Numbered from the stretch's first letter, positions 46,814 through 57,005 are shown. The stretch: 64,000 nucleotides of DNA from Microbacterium aoyamense (GCF_023155855.1 NZ_JAKNUT010000004.1:248001-312000), one strand, 5' to 3'. Notes: a model not told the origin generated them from the sequence alone. Numbers and translations: made by a program.

Positions 46814-46843
46814 AAGACGCCCCCGGGGAACCGGGGGCGTCTT
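46814..46843. terminator. Terminator of the fab operon
   Basis: AAGACGCCCCCGG and CCGGGGGCGTCTT form a perfect 13-bp stem with a GGAA loop (on the plus strand). It lies between DUF3145 and the fabF end and can stop both. Confidence 0.85.
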
Positions 46844-46855
46844 CGGTTGCGGGGA

Positions 46856-48094
46856 TCAGACCGAGGCGAACGCCGCGACGGCGTTGTGACCGCCGAAGCC
46901 GAACGAGTTGCTGATCGCGAGCTGCGAGCCGTCGCCGAGGGGCTGCGGCTCACCCGAGAGCCGGAACGGCACCTCGGGGTCCTGCTCGGTGATGTTGATG
47001 GTCGGGGGAGCGACGCGGTCACGCAGCGCGAGCACCGTGAAGATGGCTTCGAGCGCGCCCGTGCCGCCCAGCAGGTGACCCGTCGAAGCCTTCGTGGCCG
47101 AGACCGGGATGTCGTCGATCCGCGCGCCGAAGACGGCCTTGAGAGCGGTGTACTCGTTCGGGTCGCCGACGGGGGTCGACGTCGCGTGCGCGTTGACGTG
47201 CGTCACGTCGTCGGGCGAGGCATCCGCCATCGCCAACGCCATGCGCACGGCCCGCGCCGCACCCGTGCCCTCGGGGTCGTTGGCGGTGATGTGGTACGAA
47301 TCGGCGGTGACGCCGCCGCCGACGACCTCGGCGTAGATCTTCGCGCCGCGCGCCTTCGCGTGCTCCTCGGACTCGAGGATGAGAACGCCCGCGCCCTCGC
47401 CCATGACGAAGCCGTCACGGTCGATGCTGCCGGGGCGGGACGCCGTCTCGGGGGAGTCGTTGCGGCGCGAGAGCGCCTGCATCGACGCGAACGATGCCAC
47501 GGTGATCGGGTGGATCGCCGATTCGGTGCCGCCCGCGATCACGATGTCGGCGTATCCGGCGCGGATGTGCTCGACGGCGTTCACGATCGACTCGGTGCTC
47601 GACGCGCACGCGCTCGCGACTGTTCGTGCGTATGCGCGGGCGCGGAAGTGCAGCGAGAGGTTGCCCGCGGCGGCGTTCGGCATGAGCATCGGCACCGTCA
47701 TCGGCATGACCCGACGCGGTCCCTTCTCTTTGAGGGTCTCCCACGCGTCGAGAAGCGTCCACACGCCGCCGATCCCGGTGGCGAAGTCGACGCCGAGGCG
47801 CTCGGGATCGACCTCGGGGCTCCCGGCATCCGCCCACGCCTCCATCGCCGCGACGAGCGCGAGCTGCGACGACGGGTCGAGACGCTTCGCGATCGGGCGC
47901 TCGAGCACGGTGTCGGGCCGCACGAGGGCCTCGGCGGCGAACGTGACGGGCAGCTGGTACTGCTCCACCCAGTCGTGCTCGAGCGTGCGGGCGCCGGACG
48001 CTCCGGCGAGGAGCGCCGACCAGCTGTCGGGGGCGGTGCCGCCGATCGGCGACGTCGCGCCGATGCCGGTGACGAAGATGCGGGTGCTGCTCAT
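46856..48094 (-). CDS. fabF: 3-oxoacyl-ACP synthase II
   Basis: KAS II elongates acyl-ACP with malonyl-ACP in type II fatty acid synthesis. The 412-residue protein has the condensing-enzyme signature VASACASSTESIVNAVEHIR in part (catalytic Cys in SACASSTES), His in NAHATSTPVGD and the second His in ATKASTGHLLGG, and ends GFGGHNAVAAF. The ATG at 48094 is preferred (GAGGA about 8 nt upstream). It is the last gene of fabD-fabH-acpP-fabF. Confidence 0.96.
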   Translation of the reverse strand: MSSTRIFVTGIGATSPIGGTAPDSWSALLAGASGARTLEHDWVEQYQLPVTFAAEALVRPDTVLERPIAKRLDPSSQLALVAAMEAWADAGSPEVDPERLGVDFATGIGGVWTLLDAWETLKEKGPRRVMPMTVPMLMPNAAAGNLSLHFRARAYARTVASACASSTESIVNAVEHIRAGYADIVIAGGTESAIHPITVASFASMQALSRRNDSPETASRPGSIDRDGFVMGEGAGVLILESEEHAKARGAKIYAEVVGGGVTADSYHITANDPEGTGAARAVRMALAMADASPDDVTHVNAHATSTPVGDPNEYTALKAVFGARIDDIPVSATKASTGHLLGGTGALEAIFTVLALRDRVAPPTINITEQDPEVPFRLSGEPQPLGDGSQLAISNSFGFGGHNAVAAFASV

Positions 48095-48148
48095 GCGTGG
48101 TGTCCTCGTGAGGTGTCCGGTGGGGGCGCGAACCCCCACCGGTGCGAC

Positions 48149-48397
48149 TTACGCCTGGTTGGACGTGATGAAGGTGACGGCGTCGCCGACGGTCTTGAGG
48201 TTCTTGACCTCGTCGTCGGGGATCGTGACGCCGAACTTCTCCTCGGCGTTGACGACGATCGTCATCATCGAGATCGAGTCGATGTCGAGGTCGTCGGTGA
48301 ACGACTTCTCGAGCGCGACCTCGTCGGCTGAGATGCCGGTCTCGTCGGTGATGAGCTCGGCGAGTCCGGCGAGGACCTCGTCAGTGCTGAATGCCAT
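48149..48397 (-). CDS. acpP: Acyl carrier protein
   Basis: The 82-residue acidic ACP carries growing acyl chains. The phosphopantetheine serine lies in DDLDIDSISMM, matching the D-S-L motif of ACPs with Ile for Leu. AGGAGA lies 5 nt before the ATG. It is between fabH and fabF, the usual actinobacterial order. Confidence 0.96.
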   Translation of the reverse strand: MAFSTDEVLAGLAELITDETGISADEVALEKSFTDDLDIDSISMMTIVVNAEEKFGVTIPDDEVKNLKTVGDAVTFITSNQA

Positions 48398-48473
48398 GGG
48401 ATTCTCCTGTTTCTTGTGAGGTTCTTGAGCCCGGGGCGGGCCGTTGTTCAGTCTAGGGTCGGGCTTCCCGCCG

Positions 48474-49475
48474 TCAGGGGAGGACGACGACCTGCGCGCC
48501 GAACACGAGTCCGGCGCCGAAGCCGATCTGCAGCGCGAGCCCACCGCTCAGCTCTGGGTGCTCATCGAGCAGCCGATGCGTCGCGAGCGGGATCGAGGCC
48601 GCCGACGTGTTGCCGGTCGTCTCGATGTCGCGGCCGATCACGACGGTGTCGGGGAGCTTCAGCTGCTTGGCGAACTCGTCGATGATCCGCATATTGGCCT
48701 GGTGCGGCACGAAGGCGGCGAGGTCGGATGCCTCGACTCCCGCGGCCTCGAGGGCCTGGCGGGCGACCTTGACCATCTCCCACACCGCCCAGCGGAACAC
48801 CGTCGGGCCCTCCTGGCGGAGGGTCGGCCACGGCACCTCGCCGTCGCGGAACTGCGTCAGGGTGCCGTTCATGCCCACGGCTTCGGCCTTCGAGCCGTCC
48901 GAGCCCCACACGGTCGGGCCGATGCCGGGGAAGTCGCTCGGACCGACGACGACCGCGCCCGCGCCGTCGCCGAGCAGGAACGAGATGCTGCGGTCGGCGG
49001 GATCGACGACGTCGCTGAGCTTCTCGGTGCCGATGACGAGCGCGTAGTGGGCGGCTCCTGCGCGGATCAGCGCGTCGGCCTGGGCGACGCCGTACGCGAA
49101 GCCCGCGCACGCGGCGTTGACATCGTAGGCGGCCGCGGGGTTCGAGCCGACGCGGTCCGCGACGATGGCCGAGACCGACGGCGTCTGCTTCGGGTTCGAG
49201 ATCGTCGCGACGATGACGGCGTCGATGGATGCGGCATCCACCCCCGACTTCTCGATGGCCTCGCGGGCGGCATCGGTCGCGAGATCGATCGCGTCGGTGT
49301 CGTGCACGGCGCGCATGCGCGTCACGATGCCGGTGCGCTGGCGGATCCACTCGTCGCTCGAGTCGATCGGCCCGATGAGGTCGTCGTTGGGCACGGCGAT
49401 CTCACCTCTGGCGGCACCGTACGAGTAGATGCGCGTGTGGGCGGGGCCCGTGGGCTGGATGAGCGCGTGGGTCAT
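48474..49475 (-). CDS. fabH: 3-oxoacyl-ACP synthase III
   Basis: FabH starts fatty-acid synthesis by condensing acyl-CoA with malonyl-ACP. The 333-residue protein has the catalytic Cys in DVNAACAGFAYG, His in FVPHQANMRI and Asn in TTGNTSAASIPLA. Branched-chain primers are likely in actinobacteria, but this cannot be read directly. The ATG is 4 nt into the fabD end (overlap 49472-49475), so translation is coupled. Confidence 0.96.
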   Translation of the reverse strand: MTHALIQPTGPAHTRIYSYGAARGEIAVPNDDLIGPIDSSDEWIRQRTGIVTRMRAVHDTDAIDLATDAAREAIEKSGVDAASIDAVIVATISNPKQTPSVSAIVADRVGSNPAAAYDVNAACAGFAYGVAQADALIRAGAAHYALVIGTEKLSDVVDPADRSISFLLGDGAGAVVVGPSDFPGIGPTVWGSDGSKAEAVGMNGTLTQFRDGEVPWPTLRQEGPTVFRWAVWEMVKVARQALEAAGVEASDLAAFVPHQANMRIIDEFAKQLKLPDTVVIGRDIETTGNTSAASIPLATHRLLDEHPELSGGLALQIGFGAGLVFGAQVVVLP

Positions 49476-50386
49476 GCGGTGCCTCCCGAAAGCAGCGTCT
49501 GGGCCGCGACGAGGTCGTCGGGGGTCTTCACGGCGACCGTCGGCGTGCCGCGCAGGGCGCGCTTGGCGAGCCCTGCCAGCGTCCCGGCGGGAGCGAGTTC
49601 GATGATGCCGGTGACCCCGGCGTCGCCGAACGCGGCCATGCTGAGATCCCAGCGCACGGGCGAGGCGACCTGGCTCACGAGCAGCTCGGCGAAGACCGCG
49701 CCGTCCGCGACGACGGTGCCGTCGCGGTTGGTCCATACGGTGAGCGCCGGGTCCTGCGTCGTGGTCTCGGCGACCGCCTCGCGCAAGGCGTCCACGGCCG
49801 GTGCCATGTAGCGCGTGTGGAAGGCTCCCGCCACCTGCAGCGGGATGACGCGCGTGCCGGCCGGCGGCTCCGCCGCGAGTGCTGCGAGGGCGTCGAGGGC
49901 GCCGGCGGCGACGAGCTGGCCGCCGCCGTTGTAGTTGGCGGGCGCGAGGTCGAGTTCTTCCAGGCGGGCGACGATGGATGCCTCGTCCCCGCCGATGACG
50001 GCCGCCATGCCGGTCTGCGCCGCGGCCGCGGCATCCGCCATCGCCCGCCCGCGCAGGCCCACGAGGCGCAGGGCGTCCTCCTCGGACAGGATGCCGGCGG
50101 CCGCCGCGGCGGCGAACTCGCCGACGGAGTGACCGGCGACGCCCGCAACGGCGGTGCGGTCGTCGAGCGCGTTCCACGACAGGAGGCTCGCGGCGACGAT
50201 CAGCGGCTGCGCGACCTTCGTGTCGCGGATCCGGTCGGCATCCCACTCCGTGCCGGCGGCGACGAGGTCGACGCCCGCCCACTCGGAGTACGCCTCGAGC
50301 TGCTCGCGCGCACCGGCGCGCTCGAGCCAGGGTGCGAGGAACCCGGGCGACTGGGAGCCCTGCCCGGGGAAGACAGCGATGATCAC
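49472..50386 (-). CDS. fabD: Malonyl CoA-ACP transacylase
   Basis: FabD transfers malonyl from CoA to ACP. The 304-residue protein begins VIIAVFPGQGSQSPG and has the nucleophile AGHSVGEFAA and the C-terminal substrate region FHTRYMAPA. The GTG at 50386 is chosen because GGAAGGA lies 8 nt upstream and the family starts just here. It is 93 nt downstream of fasR, with a 15-bp palindrome in the gap. Confidence 0.95.
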   Translation of the reverse strand: MIIAVFPGQGSQSPGFLAPWLERAGAREQLEAYSEWAGVDLVAAGTEWDADRIRDTKVAQPLIVAASLLSWNALDDRTAVAGVAGHSVGEFAAAAAAGILSEEDALRLVGLRGRAMADAAAAAQTGMAAVIGGDEASIVARLEELDLAPANYNGGGQLVAAGALDALAALAAEPPAGTRVIPLQVAGAFHTRYMAPAVDALREAVAETTTQDPALTVWTNRDGTVVADGAVFAELLVSQVASPVRWDLSMAAFGDAGVTGIIELAPAGTLAGLAKRALRGTPTVAVKTPDDLVAAQTLLSGGTA

Positions 50387-50454
50387 CGTTCTATCCTTCC
50401 GATCCATGTGGTCCACCCTTCTGGCGGAGATGTCACAACTATCCGGCGATGCTT

Positions 50455-50469
50455 TGTGCGTGACGCACA
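50455..50469. promoter_or_regulatory. 15-bp palindrome between fasR and fabD (candidate FasR operator)
   Basis: TGTGCGTGACGCACA has perfect 7-bp arms around one base and lies 69-83 nt before the fabD start. FasR of Streptomyces activates the fabD promoter, so a FasR site is expected about here. The assignment is inferred from position. Confidence 0.55.
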
Positions 50470-50479
50470 GCCTGCCGGG

Positions 50480-51691
50480 TCAATGCGCCGATCGGCGCGC
50501 GGGGGCGCGCCGGCGTGTCGCCTCGGAGCCGACGGATCCGAGGATGAGCGCCGTCTGCAGGATGAGCGCCTCGCGCGCACCCGTGGCATCCCACCCGATG
50601 ACTTCGGACACGCGCTTCAAGCGGTAGCGGACCGTGTTGGGATGCACGAAGAGCTCGCGTGCCGTCGCCTCGAGCGACCGCCCGTTGTCGAGGTAGCTCC
50701 ACAGCGTGAGCACGAGGTCGGCACTGTGGGTCTGGAGCGGCCGGTAGATCCGTTCGACCAGGGTGATCTTCGCGAGCGGATCGCCCGCGAGCGCGCGCTC
50801 GGGGAGCAGATCGTCGGCTTCGACGGGCCGCGGGGCGTGCCGCCACGCGCGCGCGACGGCGAATCCGGCGAGCGCGGCGCGGGCGCTCTGGCTCGCGTCG
50901 ACGAGCGCGGGGACGGCGGGACCGAGCACGAGGTGACCGGCGCCGAATCCCGGTTCGAGCCGCTTCGCGATCTCGAGGAACGCGAGGTCGACCTCGATGT
51001 CGTCGCGCTGCGACGTATCGGCCCGACCGATCACGAGCACGAGTCGCGACCCCTGCACGCCGATGAGCACATCGACTCCGAGCTTGCGAGCCGTGCGACG
51101 CAGCTGGTCGACGTCGAACTGCGGGGGAGTCGTGCCCACGAGCACCGAGACCTCGCCGTGTCCGTGCCAGCCGAGCGCCGCGATCCGGCTCGGGAGCTCC
51201 TCATCGGCCTCGCCCGTGAGGATCGAGTCGACGACGAGCGCCTCGAGGCGGGCATCCCACAATCCGCGGGCCTCGGCAGCACGGGCGTAGACGTCCGCCG
51301 CAGCGAAGGCGACGTCGCGCGAGTACAACAGGATCGCATCGCGGATGCTCGCGCCCTTGCCCGCGACGCGCTCCTCGGTGACGCCGACCGTGACGCGGAT
51401 GAGTTGGAGCGTCTGCTGCAGGCTCACGCTGCGCAGGAGCTCCCGGGGAGCCGCTGCGAAGATGTCGGCCGCGATCCACGGCGTCGAGGTGGGGTCGTCG
51501 TACCACTGGATGAACGACGAGATGCCCGCCTGCGCGACGAGGCCGACCGCCGACCGTCGCGCGGGCGGCATGTCGGCGTACCAGGGCAGGGTGTCTTCCA
51601 GCCGCTGGATCGTCGCCGTCGCGAGATCACCCGAGATGCGTCGCAGCCAGGCGAGCGTCTCGGCCTTGTCCATCTCGGGAGCGCCGGGCAT
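50480..51691 (-). CDS. fasR: PucR-family regulator FasR (fatty acid synthesis activator)
   Basis: A 403-residue PucR/CdaR-type regulator next to fabD, as FasR is in Streptomyces and Mycobacterium, where it activates fabD-fabH-acpP-fabF. The C-terminal helix-turn-helix reads ELFVHPNTVRYRLKRVSEVIG (written in part: NTVRYRLKRV, about 360-370). The N-terminal region (about 20-160) would bind an acyl-CoA in the family. It starts 8 nt after aceE ends. The match to FasR rests on context and family, not on tested binding. The C-terminus ends in an Arg-rich tail. Confidence 0.85.
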   Translation of the reverse strand: MPGAPEMDKAETLAWLRRISGDLATATIQRLEDTLPWYADMPPARRSAVGLVAQAGISSFIQWYDDPTSTPWIAADIFAAAPRELLRSVSLQQTLQLIRVTVGVTEERVAGKGASIRDAILLYSRDVAFAAADVYARAAEARGLWDARLEALVVDSILTGEADEELPSRIAALGWHGHGEVSVLVGTTPPQFDVDQLRRTARKLGVDVLIGVQGSRLVLVIGRADTSQRDDIEVDLAFLEIAKRLEPGFGAGHLVLGPAVPALVDASQSARAALAGFAVARAWRHAPRPVEADDLLPERALAGDPLAKITLVERIYRPLQTHSADLVLTLWSYLDNGRSLEATARELFVHPNTVRYRLKRVSEVIGWDATGAREALILQTALILGSVGSEATRRRAPARRSAH

Positions 51692-51699
51692 GGCGGCGG

Positions 51700-54426
51700 T
51701 CAGCTCTCGCCGCCCGCGTTTCCGCTCGTTCCGGCTGTCACGTCATGCAGGCGGTACTTCTCGATAGCCTGTGCCGCGAGGCTTCGGTCGACGGCGCCTT
51801 CGTCCGCGAGCGCTTGCAGCGTCCGCACGACGATCGACGGACCGTCGATCTTGAAGAACCGGCGCGCCGCGGGACGCGTGTCGGAGAACCCGAAGCCGTC
51901 GGCGCCGAGCGTCGCGAAGTTGTTCGGCACCCACGGACGGATCTGGTCCTGCACGGCGTGCATGTAGTCGCTCACCGCCACCACGGGCCCGGGGACGTCG
52001 CGCAGCTTCTCGGTGAGGTACGCCGTGCGGGGCTCCTCGTGCGGGTACAGGAAGTTGTGCTCGTCGGCGGCGAGGCCGTCGCGGCGGAGCTCCGTCCACG
52101 ACGTGACCGACCAGACGTCCGCCTGCACGCCCCAGTCGTCGCGCAGCAGCTGCTGCGCTTCGAGGGCCCACGGGACGCCGACGCCCGACGCGAAGACCTG
52201 CGCACGAGGACCCTCGCCCTCGAACGACGAGATGCGGTGGATGCCGCGGACGATGCCCTCGACATCGACGTTCTCGGGCTCGGCCGGCTGGACGATCGGC
52301 TCGTTGTAGACCGTCAGGTAGTACATGACGTCGGGATCGGGGTGGTTGCCGCCGTACATGCGCTCGATGCCCGAGCGGACGATGTGCGCGATCTCGTATC
52401 CGTACGCGGGGTCGTAGGACACCGTCGCGGGGTTCGTCGAAGCGAGCAGGTGCGAGTGGCCGTCGGCGTGCTGCAGGCCCTCGCCCGTCAGCGTCGTGCG
52501 CCCGGCGGTCGCGCCGATGATGAAGCCGCGCGCCATCTGGTCGCCCGCCGCCCACTGGGCGTCGCCCGTGCGCTGGAATCCGAACATCGAGTAGAAGACG
52601 TAGACCGGGATGAGCGGCTCGCCGTGCGTCGCGTACGACGTGCCGATGCCGGTGAAGGCCGCGAGCGCCCCCGCCTCGTTGATGCCGACGTGGACGATCT
52701 GCCCCTGCGGGCTCTCCTTGTAGGCCAGGAGCAGCTCCCGGTCGACCGACGTGTAGTGCTGGCCGTTGGGGTTGTAGATCTTCGCCGTCGGGAAGAACGC
52801 GTCCATGCCGAACGTACGTGCTTCATCGGGGATGATCGGCACGATGCGGTGGCCGAAGTCCTTCGCCCGCAGGAGGTCCTTCAGCAGCCGCACGAACGCC
52901 ATCGTCGTGGCGATCTCCTGCGTGCCCGAGCCCTTCTTCGGCAGCGCGTACGCGTCGTCGCCGGGGAGCGTCAGGCCCACGTGGTGGGTGCGACGCTCGG
53001 GAAGGAACCCGCCGAGCTCCTTGCGGCGCTCGAGCATGTACTGGATCGTCTCGTCCTGCGCGCCGGGGTTGTAGTACGGCGGCAGGTACGGGTTCTCTTC
53101 GAGCTGGGCATCCGTCACCGGGATGTGCATCGAGTCGCGGAAGAGCTTGAGGTCGTCCAGCGTCATCTTCTTCATCTGGTGCGTCGCGTTGCGCCCCTCG
53201 AAGTGGGGACCGAGGCCGTAGCCCTTGATGGTCTTGGCGATGATGACCGTCGGCTGGCCCTTGTGCTCCATGGCCGCCTTGTAGGCCGCGTAGACCTTGC
53301 GGTAGTCGTGGCCGCCGCGCTTGAGGCTCCAGATCTGGTCGTCCGTGTAGTCCTTGACGAGGGCGAGGGCGCGCTCGTCCCGGCCGAAGAAGTTCTCGCG
53401 CACGTAGGCGCCGTTCTCGGTCTTGAACGTCTGGTAGTCGCCGTCGGGCGTGACGTTCATGAGGTTGCGGAGGGCCCCGTCGGTGTCGCGGGCGAGGAGG
53501 TCGTCCCACTCACGGCCCCACACGACCTTGATGACGTTCCAGCCCGCGCCGCGGAAGAAGCTCTCGAGCTCCTGGATGATCTTCCCGTTGCCACGGACGG
53601 GTCCGTCGAGGCGCTGCAGGTTCGCGTTGATGACGAAAGTGAGGTTGTCGAGGCCTTCGTTCGCGGCCACCTGCAGCTGGCCGCGGCTCTCGACCTCGTC
53701 CATCTCGCCGTCGCCGAGGAACGCCCAGACGTGCGAGTCGGCCCGGTCGGCGATCCCGCGGTTGCTGAGGTACTTGTTCGTCATCGCCTGGTAGATGGCG
53801 TTGATCGGGCCGAGGCCCATCGAGACCGTCGGGAACTGCCAGAAGTCCGGCATGAGGCGCGGGTGCGGGTACGACGGGATGCCGTTCGGCGCGGCCGACT
53901 TCTCCTGGCGGAAGCCGTCGAGCTGCTGCTCCGTGAGGCGCCCCTCGAGGAATCCGCGCGCGTAGGCGCCGGGCGACGCGTGGCCCTGGATGAAGATCTG
54001 GTCGCCGCCCGAGGGGTGGTCGTGACCGCGGAAGAAGTGGTTGAAGCCGACCTCGTACAGCGCCGCAGAGGACGCGTAGGTCGAGATGTGACCGCCGACG
54101 CCGATCCCGGGGCGCTGCGCGCGATGCACCGTGACGGCGGCGTTCCACCGCAGCCAGCGGCGGAAGCGGCGCTCGAGCTCTTCATCGCCCGGGAACTCGG
54201 GCTCGTTCTCGGGGGCGATCGTGTTGAGGTAGTCGGTCGTCGGCACCATCGGCACGCCCAGGTGCAGATCGTGCGACGTCTTGAGCAGGCTCAGCATGAT
54301 CTCGCGGCCACGGGCGTGGCCTTTCGCGCGGACGAGCTGGTCGAGTGACTCCTGCCACTCCGACGTCTCTTCGGGATCGCTGTCGAGGGCGTCCTGCGAG
54401 TACGGATCCTGGTCGTTGACAGTCAC
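51700..54426 (-). CDS. aceE: Pyruvate dehydrogenase (acetyl-transferring), homodimeric E1
   Basis: AceE decarboxylates pyruvate with thiamine diphosphate in the pyruvate dehydrogenase complex, supplying acetyl-CoA for the fab genes downstream. The 908-residue length fits homodimeric E1. Visible marks are [21 protein letters not shown] in part ([11 protein letters not shown]), ThDP-binding GDGEMDE...[10 protein letters not shown], and the C-terminal [16 protein letters not shown]. The GTG at 54426 is chosen because GAAAGG lies 6 nt upstream; an ATG upstream would overlap the intergenic region. A -10-like TAGGCT (minus) lies near 54518-54523. The E2 and E3 genes are not in the window. Confidence 0.96.
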   Translation of the reverse strand: MTVNDQDPYSQDALDSDPEETSEWQESLDQLVRAKGHARGREIMLSLLKTSHDLHLGVPMVPTTDYLNTIAPENEPEFPGDEELERRFRRWLRWNAAVTVHRAQRPGIGVGGHISTYASSAALYEVGFNHFFRGHDHPSGGDQIFIQGHASPGAYARGFLEGRLTEQQLDGFRQEKSAAPNGIPSYPHPRLMPDFWQFPTVSMGLGPINAIYQAMTNKYLSNRGIADRADSHVWAFLGDGEMDEVESRGQLQVAANEGLDNLTFVINANLQRLDGPVRGNGKIIQELESFFRGAGWNVIKVVWGREWDDLLARDTDGALRNLMNVTPDGDYQTFKTENGAYVRENFFGRDERALALVKDYTDDQIWSLKRGGHDYRKVYAAYKAAMEHKGQPTVIIAKTIKGYGLGPHFEGRNATHQMKKMTLDDLKLFRDSMHIPVTDAQLEENPYLPPYYNPGAQDETIQYMLERRKELGGFLPERRTHHVGLTLPGDDAYALPKKGSGTQEIATTMAFVRLLKDLLRAKDFGHRIVPIIPDEARTFGMDAFFPTAKIYNPNGQHYTSVDRELLLAYKESPQGQIVHVGINEAGALAAFTGIGTSYATHGEPLIPVYVFYSMFGFQRTGDAQWAAGDQMARGFIIGATAGRTTLTGEGLQHADGHSHLLASTNPATVSYDPAYGYEIAHIVRSGIERMYGGNHPDPDVMYYLTVYNEPIVQPAEPENVDVEGIVRGIHRISSFEGEGPRAQVFASGVGVPWALEAQQLLRDDWGVQADVWSVTSWTELRRDGLAADEHNFLYPHEEPRTAYLTEKLRDVPGPVVAVSDYMHAVQDQIRPWVPNNFATLGADGFGFSDTRPAARRFFKIDGPSIVVRTLQALADEGAVDRSLAAQAIEKYRLHDVTAGTSGNAGGES

Positions 54427-54577
54427 GGAAGACCTTTCGCTATCTGGCAGATCGTGCCAGGGAATCTCAACGGAAGCGGGCTCGGCTTTGTCGGCCGCGC
54501 ACAACGCACCGCCGACTAGCCTACTCATGTCGCAGAGCCCACGGATGCGTGCGTCGCGCTCTAGACTCGGAGGCTGA

Positions 54578-54650
54578 GGGCCTTTAGCTCAGCTGGTAGA
54601 GCGCCACGTTTACACCGTGGATGTCGTCGGTTCGAACCCGGCAGGGCCCA
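54578..54650 (+). tRNA. tRNA-Val (anticodon TAC)
   Basis: A 73-nt cloverleaf: acceptor GGGCCTT/AGGGCCC, D stem GCTC/GAGC, anticodon stem CCACG/CGTGG with loop TTTACAC (anticodon TAC), T arm GTCGG TTCGAAC CCGGC and discriminator A. TAGACT at 54562-54567 is the probable -10. The permease gene on the other strand ends 3 nt later. Confidence 0.97.
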
Positions 54651-54653
54651 CCG

Positions 54654-56174
54654 TCATCCATCGCCCGCAGGCGTCTCACCCGGCGGCGGCGCCACGACGT
54701 GGGGCTTCGCGAAATCGATGTAGTCCGCCTGCCCGACGCGCGAGCGCCGCCGTGAGTAGGCGAAGTAGATCAGGAAGCCGATCGCGAGCCACACGAGGAA
54801 CCGCAGCCACGTGTCGACGGGCAGATTCAGCATCAGGTAGAGGCAGATGAGGGCCGAGAGCCCGGGCAGCCAGGGGTTGAGCGGCACGCGGAACCCGCGC
54901 TTGAGGTCGGGCTGCTGGCGCCGCAGCACGATGACGGCGATCGAGACGAGCACGAACGCCGAGAGCGTGCCGATGTTCACCATCTCTTCGAGGGTGCCGA
55001 TCGGCGTGACACCGGCCGTGATCGCGACGACGATCGTCACGAGGATCGAGATCACCCACGGCGTCCGCAGCTTGGGGTGCACCTTCGCGAGGCCCCGGGG
55101 CAGGAGCGCGTCGCGCGACATCGCGAAGATGATGCGCGTCGCACCGATCATGAGGGTCAGGACGACCGTCGTGAGGCCCGCGACCGCGCCGGCCGAGATG
55201 ACCGTCGCCATCCACTCCTGGCCGTGATACGCGAAGGCCTGCGCGAGCGCCGCGGACGGATCGAGTTCGTCGTAGCGCACCATGCCTGTGACGACCGTGG
55301 CGACGGCGCAGTAGAGCACGGTGCAGATGAGCAGCGATGCGATGATTCCGATCGGGAGCGCCTTCTGCGGGTTCTTGGTCTCTTCCGCGGTTGTGGCGAC
55401 GACGTCGAAGCCGATGTAGGCGAAGAAGACGAGCGCCGCGCCGGCGAGGATGCCGCCGACACCGAACGTCTGCGGGGGCAGGCCGAAGAGGAACTGCAGC
55501 AGAGGTTGGTGCAGACCCGACGCGCCTTCCGTGGCGACCGCCTCGGGCACGAACGGTGACCAGTTCGCAGGGTTGATGAACGCGATGCCGGCGACGATCA
55601 CGAAGAGGACGATGAAGAGCTTCACCGCGACGAGGACGAGGTTGACCCGCATCGACTCCTTGATGCCGAACGTCATGAGTGTCCCGAGCACGAGCACGAA
55701 GACGATCGCGACGAGGTCGACCGTGCCTCCGTAGCTGATCGCCTCGGGGAGCACGACTCCGAGTTGGGAGAGGAAGGTGGAGAAGTACGCGCTCCAGCCC
55801 TGCGCGACGACGCTCGCGCCCAAGAACATCTCGAGGATGAGATCCCACCCGATGATCCAGGCGAACAGTTCGCCGAGCGTCGCGTACGAGAACGTGTACG
55901 CCGAACCCGATACCGGGACCGTCGATGCGAACTCGGCGTAGCACATCGCGGCGAGCGCGCACGCGATCGCCGCGATGACGAAGCTGATGACGATCGCCGG
56001 CCCCGCGACGTCATGGGCGGCGCGACCTGTGAGCGTGAAGATGCCGGCGCCGATCACGACCCCCACGCCGAAGACCGTGAGGTCGAGCGCCGTCAGCGAG
56101 CGCTTGAGTTTGAACTCGGGCTCGTCGGTGTCGGCGAGCGACTGCTCGATAGATTTCGTGCGCAGCAGGCTCAT
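54654..56174 (-). CDS. Amino acid permease (APC superfamily)
   Basis: A 506-residue membrane transporter of the APC family with about 12 helices. The first helix carries the substrate motif GVVIGAGIFTLTG, and the IIGWDLILE segment and the ETKNPQKALPIGI loop are typical of cationic amino acid transporters (YfnA/CAT-like). The ATG at 56174 is chosen because GGAGG lies 10 nt upstream; an in-frame ATG at 56183 would lie right on it. The substrate is not determined. It is divergent from the zinc-ribbon gene. Confidence 0.9.
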   Translation of the reverse strand: MSLLRTKSIEQSLADTDEPEFKLKRSLTALDLTVFGVGVVIGAGIFTLTGRAAHDVAGPAIVISFVIAAIACALAAMCYAEFASTVPVSGSAYTFSYATLGELFAWIIGWDLILEMFLGASVVAQGWSAYFSTFLSQLGVVLPEAISYGGTVDLVAIVFVLVLGTLMTFGIKESMRVNLVLVAVKLFIVLFVIVAGIAFINPANWSPFVPEAVATEGASGLHQPLLQFLFGLPPQTFGVGGILAGAALVFFAYIGFDVVATTAEETKNPQKALPIGIIASLLICTVLYCAVATVVTGMVRYDELDPSAALAQAFAYHGQEWMATVISAGAVAGLTTVVLTLMIGATRIIFAMSRDALLPRGLAKVHPKLRTPWVISILVTIVVAITAGVTPIGTLEEMVNIGTLSAFVLVSIAVIVLRRQQPDLKRGFRVPLNPWLPGLSALICLYLMLNLPVDTWLRFLVWLAIGFLIYFAYSRRRSRVGQADYIDFAKPHVVAPPPGETPAGDG

Positions 56175-56241
56175 GGCATCCATCCCTCCGGAGTCGTTTC
56201 TGCAGACTAGACCCGACGCGTACGGCGTCGACACCCCGCGG

Positions 56242-56247
56242 TAGGTT
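56242..56247 (+). promoter_or_regulatory. -10 element of the zinc-ribbon gene, leaderless
   Basis: TAGGTT ends 6 nt before the GTG at 56254. Confidence 0.5.
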
Positions 56248-56253
56248 GGAGGG

Positions 56254-56985
56254 GTGAAAGCCAGCCCTGCCGACCAGACCCGACTTCTCGAGGTCGCCGA
56301 GCTCGACGCCCGCATCCGTCAGGCAGACAACGCCCGCCGCAATCCGCCGCAGGCGGCCCGTGTGCAGGAGCTGCTGGCGCAGCGTCAGACCCTCGCGCAG
56401 GAGCTCTCGACTCGTCTCGGCGCGCGCGACGACCTGCGTACCGAGATCTCGCGCATCGAGTCCGATGTCGCCGTCGTCGACGCCCGGCGCGCACGCGACG
56501 CCGAGCGCCTCGCCGGTACCTCGAATCTCAAGGAGGTGCAGGGCTACGAGAGCGAGCTGCAGGCTCTCGCGAAGCGCAAGAGCGACCTCGAGGACCTCGA
56601 ACTCGACGCCATGGACCGTCTCGAGCAGGCCGACGCATCGGTCGCCGAGCAGGAGGCCCTGATCGCGGCGACGAATGCCGAGGGAGCCGAACTGAGCGCC
56701 GAGGCCAAGCGACTCGTGGCCGAAGCCACCGCGGCGGGCGAAGCGGCGACGCGAGATCGCGCCGCGGTCGCCGGGACGGTGCCGGCCGACCTGCTCGCGC
56801 TCTACGAAAAGCTCGCGACGCGCAGTGCGGGCGCCGGTGCGCTGCGCCGGCGCACATGCGAAGGCTGCCACATGGTGATCTCGGGCTCCGATCTCGAAAA
56901 GCTGCGCGCCCTCGCGTCCGACGACGTCATGACGTGCCCCGAGTGCGGCTGCATCCTCGTGCGCACCGAGGACTCGGGGCTGTGA
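56254..56985 (+). CDS. Coiled-coil protein with C4 zinc ribbon (zf-RING_7/CT398 type)
   Basis: A 243-residue protein with a long coiled coil (about 5-190; repeats of E, A, L and R) and a C-terminal zinc ribbon CEGCHMVI...CPECGCIL. This is the actinobacterial zf-RING_7 family, of unknown role, related to CT398/FlgN-like and possibly nucleic-acid-binding proteins. The GTG start follows a -10 element by 6 nt. It lies 20 nt before the polymerase gene and may be in one operon with it. Confidence 0.85.
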   Translation: MKASPADQTRLLEVAELDARIRQADNARRNPPQAARVQELLAQRQTLAQELSTRLGARDDLRTEISRIESDVAVVDARRARDAERLAGTSNLKEVQGYESELQALAKRKSDLEDLELDAMDRLEQADASVAEQEALIAATNAEGAELSAEAKRLVAEATAAGEAATRDRAAVAGTVPADLLALYEKLATRSAGAGALRRRTCEGCHMVISGSDLEKLRALASDDVMTCPECGCILVRTEDSGL

Positions 56986-57005
56986 CCCGCGGCGCCTGAC
57001 GGCCG

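Noticed and set aside
49817..51967. 716-residue plus-strand frame opposite fabD and fasR
   Set aside because: Shadow of the fab operon; no motif and no start signal.
51745..54348. 867-residue plus-strand frame across aceE
   Set aside because: It is an antisense shadow of aceE, with Arg/Val/Asp/Leu-rich sequence and no domain signature.
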